This document shows, one piece after another, positions 15,110-20,657 of a stretch of DNA of 22,022 nt. Below the pieces are notes generated by a model that did not search any database, was not told the DNA's origin, and saw only the letters and a list, made by a program, of their open reading frames with translations. Positions within the stretch are counted from its first letter, which is position 1. Each line of letters starts with the position of its first letter. The stretch comes from JAITVM01 sp031551135 (GTDB lineage Bacteria > Bacillota > Clostridia > Lachnospirales > JAITVM01), in NCBI GenBank assembly GCA_031551135.1, contig JAVBOA010000047.1, positions 1-22,022 of the forward strand, written 5' to 3'. The position numbers and the translations under genes are program-made.

Positions 15110-15223
15110 ATACTATTTTCAATATAAAGGATAGAAAAAAATATTTCATTTCGCGCTAGAAACATTGCGCGAAACGCTCCGCTGTGAAAAATTTTTTTCT
15201 ACTTATCAAAATGAAAATAGTAT
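15110..15223. mobile_element. MITE-like inverted-repeat element, copy 1
   Basis: A 114-bp element bounded by ATACTATTTTCA (15110-15121) and its exact complement TGAAAATAGTAT (15212-15223). The terminal inverted repeats extend imperfectly to about 39 bp (AGAAAAAAATATTTCA inside). The core carries a second inverted repeat TTTCGCGC ... GCGCGAAA. TA dinucleotides sit at both ends, as for IS630/mariner-type targets. No coding capacity. Its right edge overlaps the stop codon of the HdeD-like gene and its left edge lies 17 nt from the GAP gene start. Copy 2 at 19637 is nearly identical. Confidence 0.75.
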
Positions 15224-15750
15224 TAATTTCCTTTTGTTGCGAAAAATGCAAAAATTGCAGAAATGCCCTGCACTAATAAAGCCAAAGGCAGCAAAAAGCC
15301 AATTGTCATAATAGCAAGCAGAGGGTCAAACATAAACCATATACCTACAATTATTCCAATAACACCCGAAAGTAATACCCAACCCCAATTTGAGCTGCCT
15401 GCATCCTTTAGCGTAAATGCGGCAGAAGTCCGAGTTACACCCGTGAACAATACCCAAATAGCAAACAAAATTGTCATGGTCAAAATCTGCGCACCGGGCA
15501 TAAATAAGAGAAGAATACCGAGAATTGTTGTGATAATTCCGTCAGCCAAGAGCCATCCGGAAACAATATGGCTTTTGCGGTTCGCAATATAATATGCAAT
15601 TTCTGCAATACCATAACCAAGCATCAAGATACAAACAGTGTACCCCATGACAATCGAGTTTATTCCCGGTGTTGCAAATAAAATAACCCCCACAATAATC
15701 AATAAAATTCCAAAAATCAGTAACATCCAGTGTACAGTACTGCTTTTCAT
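15223..15750 (-). CDS. HdeD-like (DUF308) membrane protein
   Basis: A 175-residue protein with six hydrophobic segments in pairs, typical of HdeD, an inner-membrane protein linked to acid and stress resistance in enterobacteria. Visible pieces: MLLIFGILLIIVGVILFATP, GWLLADGIITTILGILLLFM and WVLLSGVIGIIVGIWFMFDP, each ending in the FxP-type turn of DUF308 repeats. The ATG at 15750 has GGGGAGG 7 nt upstream, so an upstream-extended frame to 15807 is rejected. The stop TAA (15223-15225) coincides with the end of MITE-like copy 1. It is the first gene of the - strand envelope block; the physiological role in this organism is inference from the family. Confidence 0.85.
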   Translation of the reverse strand: MKSSTVHWMLLIFGILLIIVGVILFATPGINSIVMGYTVCILMLGYGIAEIAYYIANRKSHIVSGWLLADGIITTILGILLLFMPGAQILTMTILFAIWVLFTGVTRTSAAFTLKDAGSSNWGWVLLSGVIGIIVGIWFMFDPLLAIMTIGFLLPLALLVQGISAIFAFFATKGN

Positions 15751-15786
15751 ATTATTACCTCCCCATATATACTGACGAATCTTTAG

Positions 15787-15832
15787 CATACACGCCGCTC
15801 CCCGCATTTAGAGCCGGGAGTACCGGGTGTAA
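15787..15832 (-). promoter_or_regulatory. Imperfect GC-rich hairpin and weak promoter upstream of the HdeD-like gene
   Basis: ACAC..CTCCC.GC faces GC.GGGAG..GTGT in this GC-rich island within AT-rich DNA. On the - strand, TTTACA followed 17 nt later by TAAATG may be a weak promoter in the same place. The hairpin lies 37 nt or more upstream of the start codon and could be an operator or a leader structure. Confidence 0.3.
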
Positions 15833-15895
15833 ACTTTATTTTCGTCCGTTAGTATAGCTATAGGAATATTTTACCGAATTAATTTATGTAATAAA

Positions 15896-15912
15896 ACTCC
15901 CCGTCGGGGAGT
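15896..15912 (-). terminator. Orphan hairpin with T run, terminator-like
   Basis: A perfect 7-bp stem (ACTCCCC/GGGGAGT) with a 3-nt loop is followed on the - strand by TTTTATTA and on the + strand by CTTTG. No - strand gene ends just before it, so it may insulate the HdeD promoter from antisense read-through. Confidence 0.45.
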
Positions 15913-15953
15913 CTTTGTGAAAATAATAATAAACGTTTTTGCGGCAATGCTTT

Positions 15954-15982
15954 TAGACTGCTGATAAATAAATCTGTATAAT
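15954..15982 (+). promoter_or_regulatory. Promoter of the first Nudix gene
   Basis: TAGACT (15954-15959), 17-nt spacer, TATAAT (15977-15982) on the + strand, about 30 nt upstream of the GAGGGG ribosome binding site of the Nudix gene. Confidence 0.55.
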
Positions 15983-16022
15983 GTATTTTGAATGAAAAAA
16001 TTTACATATTGAGGGGCGAAAT

Positions 16023-16439
16023 ATCTTAGACATTAATTTTTATAAATTCGATGAAATCGACGATTCACTATTAATTTATGCTGTTATAGTTTCTAGATAT
16101 ATTGATAAATGGATTTTTTGCAAAAATAAAAACCGCAAATGGGAAATACCCGGCGGTCACAGGGAAGAAGGCGAAACGATTTCCGAAACTGCAAAAAGAG
16201 AATTGTTCGAAGAAAGCGGCGCAATAAAATTTGACATTATGCCAATCTGCATTTACTCGGTTAAACGTGAAAATGAAATTTTCGGGATGCTTTTCTTTGC
16301 CGAGATAAAAGAGCTAGGAAATTTGCCTCACAGCGAAATTGAAATAATAGATTTTTTTCAGGATATTCCGTATGATTTATCATTTCCATTAATCCAGCCG
16401 AAACTCTTCAGCAAGGTCAGAGAGGCTCTGCAAATATAA
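16023..16439 (+). CDS. Nudix hydrolase with non-standard (ATC) or lost start codon
   Basis: A 138-residue frame holding a complete Nudix box (GHREEGETISETAKRELFEE then SGA), which binds the Mg-nucleoside diphosphate substrate and carries the catalytic Glu residues. The upstream fold (LLIYAVIVSRYIDKWIFCKN...KWEIPGGH) is intact and in frame, so the protein must start well before the first standard start codon in the frame (TTG at 16203, which would cut through the Nudix box). There is no ATG, GTG or TTG between the in-frame stop at 15993 and 16203. A good GAGGGG (16011-16016) sits 6 nt before ATC at 16023, exactly where ATG would be expected. Either ATC is used at low efficiency, or ATG has mutated and the gene is silent, or there is a sequence error. 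The substrate is unknown. Confidence 0.75.
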   Translation: MLDINFYKFDEIDDSLLIYAVIVSRYIDKWIFCKNKNRKWEIPGGHREEGETISETAKRELFEESGAIKFDIMPICIYSVKRENEIFGMLFFAEIKELGNLPHSEIEIIDFFQDIPYDLSFPLIQPKLFSKVREALQI

Positions 16440-16442
16440 TAA

Positions 16443-16490
16443 AATAAAGCACAAAAAAACAAGGAGCCGAAACTCCTTGCTTTATTTAAT
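16443..16490. terminator. Bidirectional terminator between the Nudix gene and the 21-aa peptide gene
   Basis: A perfect 7-bp stem CAAGGAG/CTCCTTG (16460-16466, 16473-16479) with loop CCGAAA. Seven A precede it and CTTTATTTAATTT follows, so both strands have a T-rich tail; outer AAATAAAGC/GCTTTATTT can extend the structure. Confidence 0.85.
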
Positions 16491-16494
16491 TTAA

Positions 16495-16560
16495 TTAAAA
16501 TTTGAACAAAGCGAATAAATCAGTAAAAAACTTTATGAAATCAGTAAAAAATTTAACCAT
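16495..16560 (-). CDS. 21-residue Phe-rich amphipathic peptide (novel small ORF)
   Basis: ATG at 16560 follows GGAAGGAG with an ideal 8-nt gap, and the stop TAA is followed within 16 nt by the bidirectional terminator, so this is laid out as a complete short gene. The peptide begins MV and then has two near-identical heptads, KFFTDFI and KFFTDLF, then ALFKF; 8 of 21 residues are Phe, with three Lys and two Asp (net about +1). On a helical wheel the Phe/Leu/Ile residues fall on one side and Lys/Asp/Thr on the other. Such peptides include phenol-soluble-modulin-like cytolysins, leaderless bacteriocins and type I toxin peptides, but I recognise no specific family. No clear immunity or antitoxin partner is visible; the upstream 170 bp hold only weak promoter-like sequences. 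Confidence 0.6.
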   Translation of the reverse strand: MVKFFTDFIKFFTDLFALFKF

Positions 16561-16731
16561 GAAATCTGCTCCTTCCAAAAAATATACTGATAATAGCAAA
16601 CAATCAAAATAAAAATCATATTCGAGCTAAAATAATTGTTTATTAAAATTATATACAAGAAAATACTCGTATGGATTACTTTTACATATCAGATAAATTA
16701 TACTTTTTGGTACAGATGTACTGATTAATAA

Positions 16732-17934
16732 TTATATTTCCAGATTTGTTCTGCCCGGTAAAGATGAACGATTGTGAGCTTTGTTTTCGTTTGTCAGTAT
16801 TGAAGCGGCGAAATTTGTTTTTTGCAGGATTATTTCGTCGTCACCGTTTAATTGCATAAGATGCCGGCCGTTTGAACAAATAACCGTTTCGCCTGCCAAG
16901 GCATAATCCGAAATCCCTTTTTTTATTACTCTTTCGCCCTTATCGTCTTTTTTAATAAGCTCCCAGCTATACGGAACAAAGCCGGGATTTTTTTCGCCGT
17001 AACGGAGATTCTGCTGCAAAGTTTTTTCAAGCTCGATCAGATTTCCATCCAGAAATATTTTTTCTTTGGAATTTTGAACGGCTTTAACATCGCTGTTCGG
17101 CGCTTCATTTTCGTTTTTTCCGCTTCGCAGTTTCGAAAGCCAATATAAAGCCCCTATCATCGACCAAACAATTTTAAACGGCATTAAAATAATATCCGAA
17201 ATCGATTTAGTTCTCTTGATATTATTGGTATACGGGCGTTTTATATAATACAAAGCGCCGTCCTTCGTCTGATACGGCTTAATATAATCATTTTTATCGT
17301 CCGACAAAACTTCGGTGAATTCGCCCGATTTTATATTCAGCGAAAAAATTCCGCGCGGGCCGTAACGAACGAACTGTTGGTCATTGTTAAAACCGATTCC
17401 GCAAGAATCATAATATATAAGATTTTCATTTTGTTCCGAAAATTTGGGATTGCTGTCAAAGCTGTCGCCTTCGGTAATCGCCGAAAAATCCGAATCAAAA
17501 TCCACAATCGCAAGATGTTTTTCCAAAGCATTATCAGAAAAAGAAACGGCAATCTTTTTTTCAGAATTAATATCCATCTCAAAAAATTCTTTATCATTGC
17601 TTACCAAAACATGAGCTTCGGCTTCATCCGGATCAGAAATATCTTTTTTGAAAATCCCGCTGACCGAATCGGATATAATTGACAATAAAATTTCGTTTTC
17701 TGATTTTCCGGCAATATTATTTATTCTGATAGAAGCAAGGCTGTCCATCACGTCGTTTTGAGAAGCATAGGCTCCCATAAACATCGCTCCGTGGCCTTTT
17801 CTTTTCCATTCGTTTTTTTTATAAATTTCTTTTTGAACATTTTTATATCTTTCAATTACCGACGACTCGATTTCTGTCAGCTGATTTTCCGACATGCGTT
17901 TTATTTTTCCATCAGAAATAAAAATTATCTCCAA
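16732..17934 (-). CDS. Hypothetical 400-residue protein with one central membrane segment
   Basis: I do not recognise a family. The N-terminal 50 residues are basic and helical (VIERYKNVQKEIYKKNEWKR). Residues ~105-235 are acidic beta-rich repeats of the kind seen in propeller-like or TolB-like proteins (HLAIVDFDSD..., NLIYYDSCGIGF..., RGIFSLNIKSGEFTEVL..., GALYYIKRPY). A hydrophobic stretch at ~248-268 (IILMPFKIVWSMIGALYWLS) could be membrane spanning, followed by a basic linker and a second small beta-rich part (about 290-380). The TTG start at 17934 has GGGGTGA 6 nt upstream. A GGAAATAGTATAAATT block, shared with the region upstream of the phosphotransferase gene, lies 20-35 nt upstream and probably holds its -10. 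It stands alone on the - strand between the peptide gene and a Nudix gene. Confidence 0.6.
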   Translation of the reverse strand: MEIIFISDGKIKRMSENQLTEIESSVIERYKNVQKEIYKKNEWKRKGHGAMFMGAYASQNDVMDSLASIRINNIAGKSENEILLSIISDSVSGIFKKDISDPDEAEAHVLVSNDKEFFEMDINSEKKIAVSFSDNALEKHLAIVDFDSDFSAITEGDSFDSNPKFSEQNENLIYYDSCGIGFNNDQQFVRYGPRGIFSLNIKSGEFTEVLSDDKNDYIKPYQTKDGALYYIKRPYTNNIKRTKSISDIILMPFKIVWSMIGALYWLSKLRSGKNENEAPNSDVKAVQNSKEKIFLDGNLIELEKTLQQNLRYGEKNPGFVPYSWELIKKDDKGERVIKKGISDYALAGETVICSNGRHLMQLNGDDEIILQKTNFAASILTNENKAHNRSSLPGRTNLEI

Positions 17935-17982
17935 GATTATTCACCCCAAACAAAATTTATACTATTTCCCCTATAATATAAA

Positions 17983-18012
17983 ACACTCCCTTTTGTTTCT
18001 AAAAGAAAGTGT
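17983..18012 (-). terminator. Terminator of the second Nudix gene
   Basis: A 12-bp stem allowing G-U pairs (ACACTTTCTTTT and AAAAGGGAGTGT on the - strand) with a 6-nt loop is followed by TTTATATTATA. It lies 13 nt past the Nudix stop codon. Confidence 0.7.
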
Positions 18013-18024
18013 AAAAATTACGGC

Positions 18025-18543
18025 TTACAAATTATTTATAAAATCTTTAATGACAGCATGATAATAATTGAATTTTTCAACAATCGGAAATGCAAGTTTT
18101 TCTTCTTTAATCAAAATATAAATCTCTTCTAAAGACACCCAAATTGCATCACATGTTTCACCGTCCTGCAATCTTATTTCATCCGGAGAAACGTCCTTGA
18201 GCAAAATAAATGTATCTATTATATGCCGACTTCCGTTAGTTGTTCCAATCAAAATCAATTCACTTTCGCTGCATAAAATTCCGGTTTCTTCAAATAATTC
18301 ACGCACAGCCGCCTGACGTGTTGTTTCGCCTGCCAAAGCCGCACCGCCTGTATTTTCCCAATAATTCGGATAGGACTCTTTTTCGGGGTGTCTCAGCGTC
18401 AGAAGTATTTTGCCTTTAGAATTTATTGTCCAAACCCCGATTACAATATGGTATTCCCCATCACAAATATCGTCGCCTCTAATATGGGTTTTATTCAAAG
18501 GCTTACGGCTTTCATCATACAAATCCCAAAATTCATTTGCCAA
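18025..18543 (-). CDS. Nudix hydrolase (IDI/YfcD-like)
   Basis: A 172-residue protein. The start chosen is TTG at 18543, because AGGTGGTG lies 4-5 nt upstream and the resulting N-terminus (ANEFWDLYDESRKPLNKTHI) is the usual one for this Nudix subgroup; the longer frame to 18579 has no binding site. The Nudix box is complete (GAALAGETTRQAAVRELFEE then TGI, residues ~67-89). The N-terminal WDLYDE..R....H.RG.....G.YH pattern and the LTLRHPEKESYPNYWENTGG segment match the isopentenyl-diphosphate-isomerase-like Nudix enzymes of unknown cytosolic substrate (YfcD type). It is a single-gene unit with its own terminator. Confidence 0.85.
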   Translation of the reverse strand: MANEFWDLYDESRKPLNKTHIRGDDICDGEYHIVIGVWTINSKGKILLTLRHPEKESYPNYWENTGGAALAGETTRQAAVRELFEETGILCSESELILIGTTNGSRHIIDTFILLKDVSPDEIRLQDGETCDAIWVSLEEIYILIKEEKLAFPIVEKFNYYHAVIKDFINNL

Positions 18544-18708
18544 AACTACACCACCTATATCGGTTTGATTTTTTACCAACTATTTTATTTTGTTTTGAAG
18601 GAGTTAAAATCAAGAAAAATCAAACCGTAAAGTAATCAATATAAAGCTAAAATACTATATTTAAAACACTGAGAATATTCTACTATATTTTTTATATATA
18701 GTAAACAT

Positions 18709-19611
18709 TTATTCGATTTCCGAATCCATGGCGATTTTTTCGGAAAAATAAACCTGCTCTAAATTCGGTACAATCCCGCTTTGTACATTCCAGCAATTCG
18801 CCATCGCTGTTTCTATAAAAAGACATTCTTTTATTACAGCCGCCTGAATTTTCAGAGATTTCTCAAAATATTTAATTATATAAATTACTTTTCTTTCCAT
18901 TTCTTCTGATACACTATCTTCGAATTCATTTAAAATAAAACGTGCAATATCAAATACCGGATCACCGACAACGCCTTTCGGGTCAATTATTTTATACGAA
19001 TCCGCACCCAGTAAAATATTATCATGATGAAAATCGCCGTGCAGCAGCATTTGTTTTGTATAAACGGAATTTAATTTTATACAGATATCATTCGCTTTTT
19101 TCATCAAAGCATATAATTCTTTGCAATCATCACGTTTGCTCATATATTCCGTAATATTTTTTACCCATTCGGCATAAGTCGGATATATTTTCGGGTTGGC
19201 CGGTTTTATATGAAAATCATTAAAGAGCAACGAAAAAACCGCAAGACGTTTATCCAAATCCTTTTCTTCTCTAAGCCTAATGCCAGGTTTTATTTGCTCC
19301 AAAAGCAAAACGCCGTTTTCGATATCCGATTCGAATAGCTTGCAGAAATTTCTGCCGTTGTATTCTTTCAAAATATTGGATTCGGTATAAACCTCTTTCG
19401 AAGGTCTGCATATTTTTAAAACAGAATCCCCAAAAATCGTTGAATCGCAAAGAAAAATACAGTTTATCGAATAATATTCAACAAATTCCCTTATTTTCAA
19501 ATTCCATTTTTTCGAATAAAATTCTAAATAACGTACAACTTTATCATAAAAATCCTGCCCAAAATGAGCTATAATTTTTTCACTTATATTTTTATCGAAA
19601 ATAAATTCCAT
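18709..19611 (-). CDS. APH(6)/hydroxyurea-kinase-like phosphotransferase
   Basis: A 300-residue protein with an aminoglycoside-phosphotransferase fold. Visible: likely ATP-binding Lys in DSVLKICRP (about residue 66), hinge LLLEQIKPG (102-110), catalytic loop LLHGDFHHDNIL (189-200, Asp193, Asn198), metal-binding IIDPKGVVGDPVFDIAR (208-224). The last motif (IDPKGVVGxPxxDxA) is characteristic of the streptomycin 6-phosphotransferase/hydroxyurea phosphotransferase family (APH_6_hur), which inactivates a drug by phosphorylation; many chromosomal members have unknown substrates. The ATG at 19611 has only a weak binding site (GGTG about 10 nt upstream). MITE-like copy 2 lies 26 bp upstream and its end supplies the nearest -10-like TAGTATAAA. 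Confidence 0.82.
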   Translation of the reverse strand: MEFIFDKNISEKIIAHFGQDFYDKVVRYLEFYSKKWNLKIREFVEYYSINCIFLCDSTIFGDSVLKICRPSKEVYTESNILKEYNGRNFCKLFESDIENGVLLLEQIKPGIRLREEKDLDKRLAVFSLLFNDFHIKPANPKIYPTYAEWVKNITEYMSKRDDCKELYALMKKANDICIKLNSVYTKQMLLHGDFHHDNILLGADSYKIIDPKGVVGDPVFDIARFILNEFEDSVSEEMERKVIYIIKYFEKSLKIQAAVIKECLFIETAMANCWNVQSGIVPNLEQVYFSEKIAMDSEIE

Positions 19612-19636
19612 ATTTTTAACACCAACTATATAATTT

Positions 19637-19749
19637 ATACTATTTCCTTTTTAAAGGATAGAAAAAAATATTTCATTTCGTGCTAGAAACACGCGCGAAA
19701 CGCTCCGCTGTGAAAAATTTTTTTCTACTTATCAAAATGAAAATAGTAT
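19637..19749. mobile_element. MITE-like inverted-repeat element, copy 2
   Basis: A 113-bp copy of the element at 15110, in the same orientation relative to its downstream - strand gene. Ends: ATACTATTTCC (19637-19647) and TGAAAATAGTAT (19738-19749). The right 45 bp are identical to copy 1 by eye; differences are confined to the left arm after base 9 and to the core stem, where pairing is mostly kept (TTTCGTGC with GCGCGAAA). Confidence 0.75.
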
Positions 19750-19811
19750 TACTTGTTCAACCGCTTCTTAACATTATACCAAAATTCCGCAATTACTTAA
19801 ACGTAATCATG

Positions 19812-20282
19812 ACCACCCGCTAAGCGGGTGGTTTGACTTCCGCCCTATAAGGGCAATATACTATGCTGAGTCTTAAGACTCACTGAAGGTTTCGCCAGCT
19901 GCACATGTCCACAAACTAATGCTGAAGCATTTTTTATTGCCCTACCGCCCGTAAACGGGCATTATTTCTTGTTCTTCTTCACGGCTTCGCCTGTAAATGG
20001 ATCCATATACTCCTTTAGGCTTATTTGATCTGCCATTATATCTTCTTGCAGTTGATTTTTTATATATTCATTTATTACTTTTTCATTTCGGCCTACCGTG
20101 TCCACATAATATCCCCTGCACCAAAAGTGCCGATTTCCATATTTATATTTCAAATTTGCATGTTGATCAAATATCATCAGTGAACTTTTTCCTTTTAAAT
20201 ATCCCACAAAGTCAGATACACTCAATTTTGGCGGTATTGATACCAACATATGTATATGATCTTTACATGCATTTGCCTCTAT
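19812..20282 (-). mobile_element. IS200/IS605-type insertion sequence, truncated at its left end
   Basis: It runs from the C-terminal two thirds of a Y1 (HUH) transposase fused to parB (junction near 20277-20285) down to the right end. The non-coding right end (19812-19961) is packed with hairpins: ACCACCCGC/GCGGGTGGT (19812-19832), GCCCT/AGGGC (19842-19854), a 16-bp palindrome with core GAGTCTTAAGACTC (19867-19882) and GCCCGT/ACGGGC (19947-19960). Subterminal hairpins of this type are the recognition sites of IS200/IS605 transposases. The left end and the transposase N-terminus are missing and no tnpB is present. Confidence 0.7.
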
Positions 20283-20657
20283 TTTCTCCCTTTGCATATT
20301 CGAATCAACCATAACGATAATGGCTTGATCGTCCGTTAAACTTCTTGCAATACACGGAATTGTCGGCATTTCGGCAAGCTCACTCGCCATTTTACGCCTG
20401 TGTCCGGCAATCATTTCATAGCCGCCGTCAGGCTTCGGGCGTACAAGCGCAGGAACAAGAACTCCGTTTTGTCGCACACTTTCTGCCATTTCAAGCATTT
20501 CATCATTGACAACTACCTTGAAAGGGTGATTAGGGAAGGCTGATATTTCGGCTAGAGGTATATCAATCAGCTTTTCTCGTTTCTGGTCGTCGCGCTCCTC
20601 CTGCGTTGAAAATAGGTCATCGGCTGAGGGTAGGCTTAGGTTTATCTTTTGCGCCAA
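19962..20657 (-). pseudogene. ParB-like partition protein truncated and fused in frame to an IS200-type transposase C-terminus
   Basis: The frame is 231 residues from TTG at 20657 (AAGGAGGTG 7 nt upstream). Residues 1-126 are a ParB/Spo0J N-terminus of the type found on Firmicutes conjugative elements: LSLPSADDLFSTQEERDD, IPLAEISAFPNHPFKV, GVLVPALVRPKPDGGYEMIA then GHRR (the CTPase box), DSNMQREKI. At residue ~127 the sequence switches to an IS200 transposase (DHIHMLVSIPPKLSVSDFVG, KGKSSLMIFDQHANLKYKYG, then GYYVDTVGRN) with the HUH pair HIH and the Tyr..Gln pair of EYIKNQ, but without its first ~45 residues. The parB helix-turn-helix and dimerisation domains are lost, so partition by this copy is probably dead. 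The first 41 nt overlap the 3' end of parA, implying former translational coupling. The frame is unbroken, so a chimeric protein may be made. Confidence 0.75.

Noticed and set aside
15094..15165. N-terminal extension of the GAP-family protein to 15165
   Set aside because: The extension lies in the MITE-like element, has no ribosome binding site and does not resemble the family; GGAGG sits 5 nt before ATG 15093.
15751..15807. N-terminal extension of the HdeD-like protein to 15807
   Set aside because: GGGGAGG 7 nt before ATG 15750 marks the start; the extension reads through the ribosome binding site.
16203..16439. A short + strand gene starting at TTG 16203
   Set aside because: This start would cut through the Nudix box; the frame is open and clearly Nudix-like from at least 16026, with a ribosome binding site at 16011-16016.
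18544..18579. Second Nudix start at TTG 18579
   Set aside because: No ribosome binding site; TTG 18543 has AGGTGGTG upstream and gives the family's normal N-terminus.
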